From the NCBI GenBank assembly GCA_963576725.1, contig OY755244.1, positions 78,119,620-78,183,619 of the forward strand: a stretch of 64,000 nt of DNA. The letters run 5' to 3'. The notes beneath the pieces are model-generated. The model was not told the DNA's origin, ran no database searches, and worked only from the letters and a program-made list of their open reading frames with translations. Made by a program: the position numbers and the translations under genes. Position 1 is the first letter of the stretch; every line of letters starts with the position of its first letter. This DNA is from Azorinus chamasolen. Taxonomy: Eukaryota > Mollusca > Bivalvia > Cardiida > Solecurtidae. Shown one piece after another: positions 48,101 through 61,245 of this stretch.

Positions 48101-51100
48101 AAAGATGTTGCTGTATGGCTTTAAGTACATGGCACAAAACACTCGAGATGCATTTGGAAAACAAAGCTCCATAGCTTTGATTGACGCATGCTCCTTGTCT
48201 GAGCCAAATATCAGAGAAGACTGGTCAACATCTGCTAGTTTGGCTTGCAAATGGGAAAAGAACTTATGATAGGATTCAAACTCCCCATCCCAATGCAATA
48301 GCATTGGTCCCAGCATCACAGGGGGTTTCAAAGTGCGTTTGCTTTGCAAATTCCCGTTCAGGAAGCACAGTGACGTAAGGAAGCAAGAACTCAAATTAAA
48401 AGTGTCTATACCAATCACAGTGCCAGTCTGTACAGCAGACTTCAGCATAGACAGTTGTGCACTTGTGTACAAGATAATGCTTGAGGGCCCCTGTGGGTGA
48501 GTTGTGCTTACTTCCTGAATGAAGTCACTATGGGCAAACATATTTAAGGCCGCTAAAACGTCATCTGCAACATTCACCCAATTGGCGTGTTCTGGTCTGC
48601 CTTTCTTAGCATGCTGCACCAGCCGAGGACAAATGATGTCTTCCGGTGTTGCAGAATTTACTTCTCTTCTTATGTCACCACAAGGCTTGCCATTCATAAC
48701 ACCTTCACTAATAATTTCCTTCTGATCAGTCATAACAGTGTGATAAGGGACTGTCGTTACTTTCGCGCTGCTGTGTACGCCGTTAGGAACATACTCACCT
48801 ATATATTCCACAATGGTCTTGGCTATGGCAGGCTCACTGTCAAACCAGGTAACCCTCTTTTTATATGAGGGTTGTCTGGCCAAAGAAGAGTACTTTCGTG
48901 TAACTTTGACAACCATGTTTGAATCCGGCTGAGGATCTAATGGCATAAATACCGTTTTCACTCGCCGCCCATACAACCCCCCTCGTAATTCCACATATTG
49001 CAGGAATCCCGTCTCACTCTTAAGGAAGTACGAGGGTTTGGTCGAGTTCTTGCCCTGCTGCCATGCGCCACAGTCATCAGAGTAGTCGCTGTGTTTTTGC
49101 ATGGAGCGTCGTTCTCTATTCTTGGTATCATCCAGGATGAAAAAAACGTTCTGCTTGATGCCAAGTGGAATTGCTGAAGCTGTTTTCTGCATAGATGTGG
49201 CGAGCTGGTATTGCTTGTCTATGCCCATGAAGGCAGAAACCGAGTTCTGTACCGGATCTCTAAAAGGGTGCTCTACAGCAAAAGACAAATTTGTTACACC
49301 AGTCATGACAAGTTGGGGTTGTACACCAATTGTGTCCGTATACAAGAGAGTTTGTTCTGACAGCACTAACACAAGAAACACTCTGCCGGGAATTATCAGC
49401 ACTAAAAGTTTATTTTATACATACATAAGAGTTAAAACAAACAGCACATGAAATATAGCACAATACAAGAACCTACCCCCTCTGCTTCTGGCTGGAAATT
49501 GGTGCTACTGTGAACTTTACGTTCAAATTTATACACTGTAAACGATAAGCTGGAAAAGTGTTCACTCATCATAATTACTTAAGCTGTCAAGGAAGTGGGC
49601 TAATTTGCTAACAAACATGTTGATTAAAAGTCACTCATCATAATTAGTGAAGCTGTCGAGGAAGCGGGCTAATTTGCTAACAAACATGTTGATTAAAAAT
49701 CACTCATCATAATTGATGAAGCTGTCAAGGAAGCAGGCTAATTTGCTGACAAACATGTTAATTAAAAGTCACTTCTGCTCCTGGTCTACATTATTTGCAT
49801 ATGAAAAGTCTACTTTTCATATAAACACTGTTTGTTAACCCTTTCCCTCATATAAACGTGTTTTCACGCATCTGCAAATAGAGTAGACCCAGATCAGATG
49901 GCTCCTAGAGGAGCTGTCTGATCAGGGTCTGCTGTTTGCTAATGGAATTTGATAGCTATGCTTCTTTACTTTCAAACATGGCTACAATATTCCCCCTTCA
50001 ATATTTGATTATAACTATTTTTCCCATGAATATTCAGTAGGTATTGAAGTTTTGACTAAATATAGAACAGGGAAAGGGTTAAGAAGGAGTAGACTTGTGC
50101 AAGTGTTCAATGACTTAACACATTTTCAATAACAACAAGAGTGTCAAACAGTTTGGATCCTTGATGTAATGAGACGCTGAGTTACTCGCCCTCTCATCTG
50201 GATCCAAACTGTCTGCAAAACAATTGAAAATTCAAATGACATACATATGCTACAGAAAAACACAGCAATTGTTGCAGGTGGGGATCCTTCTAGTCTTGGT
50301 CTACAAACAGTTTAAATCCTCGGTCACTCGGTGTACTCGATTTTATTAGGATTTTTGCAAACAGTTTGGATCCAGATAAGTGTTCATTTCATAGGTACAC
50401 TGATTGTTAAGGACGAGTACACTTGTGGCTAAGGTTCAATGATATAATACATTTTCATTAATAACTGTCTTCAATGGTCATCACATTTCTTAAAAAAACC
50501 AGGCATGTTTGTGCCAATTATAATTTGCTGTGTTAAAGAGTGGTCCATTTGTAGAGGTGTTGTGTGGCGCGATTTAAACTCCAAGGATAATTTACATCTT
50601 CACACAAGTTCATGAATACATATACTTAACCCTTTCCCTGTTCTATATTTAAATACCTACTGAATAATTATGGACAAAATAGTTATAATGAAATATGGAA
50701 GGTGGAGCATTGTAGCCATTTTAGAAAGTAAAGAAACAAAATTATCAAATTCCATAAGCAAACAGAGCAGACCCTGATCAGATGGCTCCTCTAGTAGTCT
50801 GGGTCTACTCTGTTTGCAAATGTATGAAAACATGTTTATATGAGGGAAAGGGTTAAATTCATAATAAATTTAAAATATTATTTTAATTATGGACTAGGGA
50901 CTCTCTATAAAAAAAATCTATTTGCAAACAGAGCATACCCTGATCAGACAGTTGGTCGGAGATTTTGCTGAATTAATAATTCATAACAGTTGGCATAGAT
51001 AAACTGCAAACATAACAACATATTTATGAATTATAAATGAAGTGTTATTTTATTGAGGCTTGGGTGATTAAGACAAACTTCAATTATCCTGTAGACAGTA

Positions 51101-54100
51101 GTTCATTGTAATCACATCTATGACAGTGAGTGACTGGTGCTCAGTTTAGTCGTGTATGTGTTAAAACAAATGTAGTTTGTATTCAGTTTGCAACGTCGTC
51201 ACTTCCACACCAAATTTTTCACATACTATATATATGATAGTGTCATACAAACTATTAGTATATAAAAACTCTTAGTATATAATTATATTGGTCTAAAATT
51301 CAAATCTCAGGCATTTCTAAGGTCTTTTCTTAAGAATTTTGTTGTAAATGTTGGCCTAAAACTTCCATTTTCATCTCGAGACTCAACACTACCCTTTGCC
51401 ATTTTGTCAAGTCTGAAAAGGGCGAAACAACAATCGATCATACAAAACATATCAAGTTAAAAATCACTTATTAATGTACATGTATGTAGAATTTTACTGA
51501 TAAAATTCAGGGTATTCTAATGCTAATAGGGCTTCTAATACTTGACCAGACTCTACCCGACTTATGTCGGCCATTACCATGTGACCAGGGTAACATTTAC
51601 TAGGTATTTTCAAGCTATTATAAGTTTATTCAAAAAGGATATTGATTGCTACAGCTGCAAACATACTGAAAAATAATGTTTTTTAACAACATAATAATCA
51701 TGAACATGCACCTAATCATCTTAAAAAGCCTCCAGACTCTGTTTAGTACCAAACATTTTTGGCGTCATCAATTTTTATACATGCAAATACATGTATAAAC
51801 AAATCACTGTCACATAAAAGTAAAAATGGCTCATCTTTATATAAACCATCTACCGGTAAACCATAACAAGAGTAATAAACTTTATTATAAACATTTTGAC
51901 TGTTTTATCCCGTACATTTTATTGATATTGTAGGTTTAACCCTTTCCCCCATAGGCTATTTTTAGACCCAACCTCTTTGAATGAATCTATCCAAAAGGAG
52001 CATTAACTAGAGAAAAGGAACATTTTAGAACATAGTATCTTAATCTGTTAACCCTTTCCCTGTTCTATGTTTATTCCAGATTTAATATACCTACTGAATA
52101 TTTAAGGACAAAATAGTTGTAATGAAATATGGAAGGTGGAACATTGTAGTCATTTTAGAAAGTAAAGAAACAGATCTATCAAATTCCGTTATCAAACAGA
52201 GCAGAGTCTGATCAGACAGTTCATATAGGGGCCATCTGATGTGGGTCTACTCTGTTTGCAAATGTGTTAAAGAGTGTTTATATGAGGGAAAGGGTTGATG
52301 CAGGATGAAAGTTGTCTCCCATCACTCCTGTGGGAGCTTTCTGCATTACTTTCATCCTGCATTAAGCAACCAACTGCTCTTAACCTTTTCCCTGTTCTAT
52401 ATTTAATCCAAATTTCAATACCTACTGAATATTCATGGCAAATTAATTATAATCAAATATTGAAGGTGGTACATTGTAGCCATTTTAGAAAGTAAAGAAG
52501 CAGATCTATCAATTTCCATTAGCAAACAGAGCAGACCTGATCAGATGGCTCCTCTAGGAGCCATCTGATCTGGGTCTACTCTGTTTGCAAATGCGTGAAG
52601 ACACGTTTATATGAGGGAAAGGGTTAAAGATTCCCATCTTTATTCATTATATGGTTGCTAATTAGACAGGTTTTTCTTGTACTTGTACTTTAACGATGTG
52701 TGTTGTTTTCAGGGGTATTGTGTTTATAGTCCATGGGCTGGCGGAGCATTGCCTGTATTATACTGAACTGGCACAAACACTCATCAACTCTGGCTTCTAT
52801 GTGTTTGCTCATGATCATGGTGAGTTGTACATACATACGGTATATATACAGGTATACAATGTAGGTCATGGATTAACCCTTCGCTTGCTATTCACGTCAA
52901 TATACCTACCTGTAAATAGTGCAGACCCAGATGAGACAGCTCCTGCAGGAGCTGTCTCATCAGGGTCTGCACTATTTACAAGTTGATTGTGCAACCAGTG
53001 CACTCCATAGCAGTGATTGCACAGCGAAATACTTGTACACAGTGAAGATACAGGTATATCACCGTATATGTAATTATACAACAGGACATGGGTAAAGAAG
53101 GAGAAATGTATTTTAAAATTCAGCAAGAGAAGGGTTAAAAGTCTCTCTCCCTGTTAAGTTTTAGAGTAAACACGTGTTTGTGTTTGCTGCTTTATTATGA
53201 TATACACTCTAAGATGTAATAAAAGGTAACTAATCCTCCAAACAACTTCTCCATTATATCATCTGTCTTAACCCTTTCCCTGTTCTTTGTTTATTCCAAA
53301 TTTCAATACCTACTGACTAGTACTGAACAAAATACATGTAGTTACATGTATAATGAAATATGGATTAAGGAAGGTAGATAATTGTAGCCATTTTAGAAAG
53401 TAAAGAAACACATTTTTATACACCCCAGATCAGATACTCTATATTTTTGCCCTGTCTGTTCGTCCGTTTATCTGTTTGTTTGATGACCACTTTAATATTT
53501 GGTCATAAGTTTTGAGCCAGTACAGATAAAGACTTGATATTTGGCATGCATATGTATCTAATAAAGCCACAGATTTTGAGGGATGACATGTCAAGGTCAG
53601 AGGTCAAATATATAGGTCAAATCACCGACTAACATTGGCCATAACTTTTGAACCAGTAGAGATAGAAACTTGATATTTGGCATGCTTGTGTATCTCATGA
53701 AGCTGCACATTTTGGGTGGGACATGTCAAGGCCAAGATCATCCTTCAGGGTCAAAGGTCATATTGGGACATAGTGTTTCACAAACAGATCTTGTTCCAAT
53801 TCCATTACCCTAATCAGAGTCTACTCTGTTTGCAAAGGCATTGAAAGATGTTACATACTTATTGAGTAAAGGGTTAATCCTTTACCTGTTCAAAATTCAG
53901 GTAAGAAATAATGACATCATAATTATTAAATTATTATTTATTAGCTGAATACATGTATATATAATATAAACTTTTCAAAGGAATTTTTTGTTTTGAAAAA
54001 ACCTGTAGAACCAGATCTTATATCATGTCACAAACAAACAGAGCAGACCCTTATCAGATGGCTCCTATAGGAGCCTTTTGATCTGGGTCTATTCTTTTTG

Positions 54101-57100
54101 CAAATGTGTGGACAGGCGTTTATAGGGTCAAACCGTCTGTGTAGAATCAATCTTCCTCCATCACAGAAAATACAAATTACCACAACTTCACCTGTTGTCA
54201 AAAGTTGTAATGTCTGTGATAATTCTAATGTAAATTTATGTATTTCATGTCTTAAACCCTTTCCTTTATAAATACAGTAAAACCTCTATAACGACCACTA
54301 AATTGAGTTACTTAGTTGCTATTTTGGGCAGGTGGTTTTGCTTAAAGCAAGGCTAAAGTAAAACAGAACGCTCCTATTGGAGCGTTCTGTTTTACTTTAA
54401 CCTTGCTTTAAGCATCCACCTGCCTTTAACACAAGATACTTGATGTAATTTAGTGGCCGTTATAGAGAGGTTTTACTGTACACCTTTTTACGCCTCTGTA
54501 ATAGTCACTTCTTGAAACCATTGTGATAAAACTACACAATTCTAAAAAATTTCCTTTTCTGTAGTAAATGCTCCTTTCGGGTAGATTTATTCAAAGAGGT
54601 AGGATCTAAAAATAGCCTATGAGGGAATGGGTTAACTGATGTGCCATCTAGGTTCTCTGGAAGATGTATTATTATGTATGCAACTTATCCAAGTTGGCAT
54701 TCTTTTGAAAAAATGTAGTTTGTATGTTATCAAAAATATTTGGTGTATAATGTAATTACCCACCCCAGTAGTGAGTACTGTATCAATATTTATAATATAA
54801 ATGTGAATTCAATAGCAATGTCTGTGATAACTAATTTTTGATAACATTCCGTGACTCTTGTCTGTCATGCCACTGTTATCAAGGACCACAATGGAAATAA
54901 GGAAACTTTTGGTTTTCCTTTTTTGTGTTATCCTTGGTGTTAGTTAGGTTTCATGGCATTTTTGTTTGATGCCCCTTATTGTTATTGCCATGTGATGTAC
55001 ACTTTTTACCGAAGTAAATCTTATTTATCTATTGATATGTATAGCTGAACTTCGATATCTGGAACTTCAAGGGACCATAGAAATTAGTTCAAGATAACAG
55101 AGGTTCGAGTCATCCGATTTATAATCTGACCAATATCTCAAGTTCACAGTTTAATGCAGGTCTAAAGTAATGCTGAAAGATCCTGTAGGAGCTTTCAGCA
55201 TTACTTTTGACCTGCATTAAGCCGTCACATGTGTTTCTAGATATGTAGTGATACATTTTAGAACAATTTTTGATTGAGCTATCCCAAAGTTCGAGTTATC
55301 TGAGTTCCAGATATCGAAGTTCAACAACTGTATATACATGTATATTATATAATTATATGTAAATGTGAATGTAAATGCTTTTAGTTTAGGCCATAGATAG
55401 GAATAAAGTAGGACATTTGTATATGAGTGTTGAATGGGCCACAGCTTGCTCTTAGATATTATAAAAGTTATATATATAAATAGCTATGCCATGGTGATCA
55501 AAGTCATAAATAGATTGCAAAACAGAATTTAGTGAACAATTATAAGTTATATGAATGATACATGTCCTGAATAAACAGGATTTGAGAATATTTTTTATCA
55601 AAGATCTTTTCCTAAACTGTGGAATGTAATGTGACCAAACTTCACAGAAATATGCTCAGGAGGCCCTCTTTCAGATTTGTATATTTATAATGAAATATCG
55701 AAGGTGGGACATTATAGCCATTTTAGAAAGTAAAGAAACATCTTTCAAATTTATAAGCAAACAGAGCAAACCCTGAATAGGCTGATCAGACAGCTCCTAT
55801 AGGAGCCATCTGATCTTGGTCTACTCTGTTTGCAAATGTGTGAAAACCCCTTACATGACAGAAACGCCTTTTTGTGCCTTTGCAAACATAGTAGACCTAG
55901 ATCAGACAGCTTCTGTAGGAGCCATCTTGTTGTCTGCTCTGTTTGCATAGAAAAATGATTTTAGGTGGTTCTGAGTCCCTATCAAATTATATAAAAATTC
56001 TGACCTCTGAATAAGTAGTTCACAGGAGCTAAAAATTGATTTTCATGAATAATTCGGATTATTCCTGTACACAAGAACTTCTCCAAACCGCTGAATAGGT
56101 TTGACCAAACTTACAGAAATGTTTTTCAAGAGGTTCCCTGTGAAAGTGACATATAAACTGCCAGTCGGCTGTCTAAATAGGTCACAGTAGCATATGAATA
56201 TGACTCTTTGAATACTGAATTACATGTAACCCTCATAGGCTAATTTTAGATCCAACCTCTTTAAAAAAAAACTACCGAAAAGGAGCATTAACTACAGAAA
56301 AGGAGAATTTTGTAGTTTTGAAACCATTGTGATAAATAGAGCATTTGCTCCTATAGGAGCAATTGCTCTATTTATCACAATTGTTTCAGAAAGTGACTTT
56401 TACAGAAGTGTAGAAAGGCGTATTTATGGAGGAATGGGTTAATAAAATTGGATGTTTCATCGATTGTTATACAATTGAATCCATTGATTATAAAAAAAAT
56501 GTAGCTGAACTGATTTTTAGCTTGTCTGTTTTGAAGAAATCACGAGCTATTGTCGTAACTCCGACGTCCGCGTCGTCATCGTCCGAAATCTTGACATTGA
56601 CCAGAACTCGAAAAGTATAACAGGTATCAACATGAAACTTCATAGGTTAGTAGATCTCATTGTGGTGAAGGCTCCTACATAAGACTCATTTTTGGAGTTA
56701 TGGCCCTTTATATTTTTTGACAATGACGACAGACGAGCGTTTGCACCCGCTTGCGGTGCTTTTGTTTAAGGAGTGCTCTGATCTAGGTCTACACTGTTTG
56801 CAAATTCTCTTTAAGTAAAGACCATTCATTTATCCGCACTAAATAGCCACTTAAATTGTATTTGCTCAGAATTTGATATTATTCACTATTCAACAGTGGG
56901 CCATGGACAAAGCTCAGGGGACAGGGTGCACGTAAAACAGTTCAGTGAGTATGTTGAGGATGTTCTTGACCACATCAGCCAGGTCAGAGAGAGGCTGCCT
57001 GACCTTCCTGTTTTTCTGGTTGGCCATTCCATGGTAAGTATAACAGCTCTTCTTTGGCACATCGCTTATAGGTCTTAACCCTTTCCCTGTTCAGTACTTA

Positions 57101-60100
57101 CAATGTATGTATAATAGGAACCATCTGATCTGGGTCTACTCTGTTTGCAAAGGATGGAACAAAAATGTTTATATGAAGGAAAGGGTTAACATATTCCTTC
57201 GTATTGTTACCTTTTCACGCCTCTGTAGAAGTCACTCTGTGAAACTATTGTGATAAAATGGTCATTTGCTCCATAGGAGCAAATGACCTTTTTATCACAA
57301 TGGTTTCAAAACTACACAAGACTAAATAACGTCTCTTTCTTGGCTCTCTCCAAATAGCAGATTACACTTGAAATTTCTCTGCAATTTGAAAAGTGGACAT
57401 GTCAAAGCGAATTAACCCATTCCCGCATATTTACTCCTTTTAGCTCCTCTGTAAAAGTCACTTTCTGAAACCATTGTGATAAATAGGGCATTTGCTCCAC
57501 AGGAGCAAATGCTCTATTTATCACAATGGTTTAAAAACTACAAATTTTTAAAGTGTTCCTTTTCTCTTTTAATTTCGGTAGATTTAATCGAAGAGGTAGG
57601 ATCTAAAAATAGTCTAAGTGGGAATTGGTTAATAGCATTTGCAATCGTTATTAAGCTTAACCCTTTACTCCATGAATATGCCTTTTTATGCTTTTGCAAA
57701 CAGGGTAGACCTAGATCAGATGGCTCCTATAGGAGCTGTCCGATCAGGCCTTATTTGTTTAATCTGTATTATAGACATTAAATATGTGACGAATACATGC
57801 TTTAGTGGTATAGCTTGAACAATTTGACCTGGACCCTGACCTATATGCAGAATAAATAATGCGAGAGATGACGCTGTATAAATAAAACTCCACCGGTAAA
57901 TCATGAAGTCTATTCTCACTGAAATTACGGGAGAGCAATAACCCATGCACATGTAAACCATACAATCACGAGTGTGTCAATGCATAGTTGCTTACCGGGA
58001 CACATGCCGATGATAAACCCGTGCAAGGCCGATGATAAAAATAGAAATGTTACGAATTTTGATTTGTGCATATTATTAAGTAGGTTAGGGTCCAAGTCAA
58101 ACTGTTTGAGCTATAGTTGTGTTGGTATGGGATTAGGTTCCTTACACTGCAGGTGTTATGCATATGTTGCTTTTCTCAGCTATACATACATGTATACATG
58201 CTATAATACAGCAGAACTTTGATATCTCCAACTTCAAGGGGCTATACAAAATACTTCGAGATAACAGAAGTTTGAGTCATCCGATTTCTAATCTGAACTG
58301 TTTCTCAATTTCACAGCTTAATCCAGAAAAAGTAATGTTAAAAGCACCGAAAGCATTACTGACCTGCATTATGCTCTTACATGCGCTTCTTGATATGCGC
58401 AGTGATACATTTTAGAGCAATTCTGTGATGTAAATTTTGGAAGGACCGAACTTTTATTTCAAGCTATCCCGAAGTTTGAGTTATCCGAGTTGGAGAGATT
58501 GAAGTTAAATTGTATTTACTGTAGTGTTAACCAATTCCATCATATTGACGCCTCTGTAAAATATTTCACTTTTATAAACCATTGTGATAAATAGAGCATT
58601 TGCTCCTAAGGAGCAAATGCTCTATTTATCACAATGATTTAAAAACTACACAATTCTAAATTTTTCCTATTCTCTTTTATAAATGCCTCTTTTCTGTAGA
58701 TTTATTCAAAGAGGTTGGGTCTAAAAATAGCATATGAGGTAATGGGTTAATAGTGAGTGCCTAACACTTTGTTTTTCACAAAAGAGATCTATTCCCTTTT
58801 GAAATTTTGAGCTTCTGCTATAATATTGAATATCCTACTTTGCAAATTAGCTCAGCGTGCTCTTACATACTTTATTTCAACTTATTTCAGGGAGGTACAA
58901 TTTCAGTTTTAGCAGCCCTGGAGAGACCCACATTGTTTAAAGGTGTTGTTCTTATAGGCCCTTTGCTGAAGCTGGATAGGAAAGCTGCCTCACCTGCTGT
59001 TGTAAGTACATGTATATAGTAACAGCTCTCTATAACAGTCACTAAATTGTGTTAATTAGTTGGTATTAAGGGAAGGTGGCTGCTGAAAGCAAGGTGAAAG
59101 TAAAACAGAACGCTCCTATAGGTGGCTGCTTAAAGCAAGGTGAAAGTTAAACAGAACACTCCTATAGGATAAATGAGACATAGTTTATGGAAATTGGTGG
59201 TCAAATAAGCTTTGAAGGACAATTGCAGTGAATGAACCCATCAATTTTTTAGCAGATTTCCGCCAGAGTTGAATACCTTTTACTTATCATATAGAGCAGG
59301 GATGTTCACGAAATTATTATTATTTTTTTTAATTTTTTTTGGGTTAGGTTAGAAAACTATCTTTTGGTATGTTTTAGATACTTATGACATGTGATTAAAA
59401 AATAATGTACAGTGATGGAGTTGTTGTTGAGGCATAGCATGCGAAGGGCACCTGTGCTTCACAAGGGCTACAATCTGTTAGGGCCCTTTGATCTGTCATG
59501 CGTATTTAAAAGAGTTATTGTCTTTGAAACACTATAAGTTATCACTCATTTCTCCTTTAATAGATTTTAAAACTTCATTTTACATACAATGTATACATGC
59601 TGATGTTAAACGTTTCACAGAGTTACAGATAAGGGTGAATACCTAACTATTAAAATCATCATTTCTCCAACAAATCCTATACTGTGACCATTCTTTAGAA
59701 TCGTCAATTCAAGATGATCCTAAAGAGTGGTCACAGTATAGGGTTTGGTGGAGAAATAAAGGCGTTATTCTTGAAAATGTTTAAATTTACGCACCTTATC
59801 TGGACCTGCTTTTGTTATTTTCTTTTCAGGTGTTTGTTGCATCAATGCTTGCCAAAATTGCTCCTCAGACACATGTAGCAAAAATTGATGCCAAAACCAT
59901 ATCACGAGACCAGGAACAGGTAGATGGAGTACCCATTATTTGACACTAACATTATTCAGCTGTAACCAGTTACCTCATAAGCAACTTTTAGATCCTACCT
60001 CTTTGAATAAATCTAACTAAAAGGAGCATTTACTAGAGAAAAGGTCTTTTTGGGGAATTGTGTCGATGGGAAACCATTGTGAAAAATAGAGCATTTGCTC

Positions 60101-61214
60101 CTATGGACCAAATGCTGTATTTATCACAATGGTTTCTAAAAGTGACGTTTACAGAGGTGTCAAAAGACATCAATATGAGGGAATGGGTTAACCATGATTT
60201 TTCAAATAGACTGTTCATAAATTCAAACAAGCCAAGTTCACCATGAATATTCAGGGATTGGTTTTTAAAAAGAAAAGTTTAGCATGACAAACAGTGCAGA
60301 ACCTGATGAGAGGGCTCCTCTAGGAGCCCTCTCATCTGGGTCTACACTGTTTGCAAGGGACATTAGGGACATGGTCCCCGCACTGAAAGGGTTAATTAAT
60401 TTTACAGTCGCTGTATCCCTTTACATGAGCAATAATCATGCAAGTCTCCTCCCAGGCTATCCTTTAAAAAGTATGTTTGTGGTGACTTATTTGATCCATA
60501 CAATAGAGACCCAAACTAAAAAAAACAAACCGATTTACATCTGCCCTTGTTGCAATGGCATTCATGCAGGATTAACAAGTGATGATAAAATGATTCCATG
60601 CAAGAAAGTTGCACAAGTAAAAAATGAAATAATCATTTGCATCCAATATTATTTTAGTTTAGTATACCCTGTATCATCAGGCATGTTTCCAATGGAAAAT
60701 AATTTTATAATATAGCTTGCTGTTTTTCTCTGTTTATTTATTATGCACTGAATTCAATATAGCTTAAAAATGGATCTTCTGGTCATTTATATCCGTTAAG
60801 GCATGCTATCCTAATAACGCATACAATCGTCCTGAAAAATTGAAACAAATACATGGCTTAAGTCAAATTTAGCCAGAAGTAGTTTTTCTCATGGAGCAGA
60901 TTTCATTCTCCTTATTTTCTCCCCCAGGTACAGAAATATGAACAAGACCCTCTTGTTTACCATGGAGGAGTAAAGTGTGGGTGAGTTAGACCACTAGATT
61001 TACCACAAAGACTTATTATTAGGTCATCCAGCAGACACTCAGAAAAGATTTGTAAATTAAAACATTTTCAAGAATAGATTCTTCATGTAGAAAAGATTTG
61101 TAAATTAAAACATTTTCAAGAATAGATTCTTCATGTTTTCCCACCAAACCTTGTGTTGTAACCACTTTTTAATTCCCCACCGCATAGCGGAGGGGGGTTA
61201 TAGGAATGGCCTTC

Positions 61215-61245
<31 letters not shown>

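Larger units (their letters stand above)
43855..51600 (-). mobile_element. Candidate MULE transposon with long inverted flanks
   Basis: A segment at 43855-44150 reappears as an imperfect reverse complement at about 51340-51600; for example tggtcaagtattag and gttttaggccaacattt occur in both. Between them lie the transposase frame and the 75/116-bp satellite. MULEs are known for long terminal inverted repeats, so these arms are plausible ends. I could not read a target-site duplication, and later insertions (families A, B and J) have entered the right half or flank. Confidence 0.5.

Noticed and set aside
60284..60715. 143-codon open frame in MGLL intron 5
   Set aside because: It begins in a family E hairpin, the remainder has no recognisable domain, and it overlaps no splice-supported segment.
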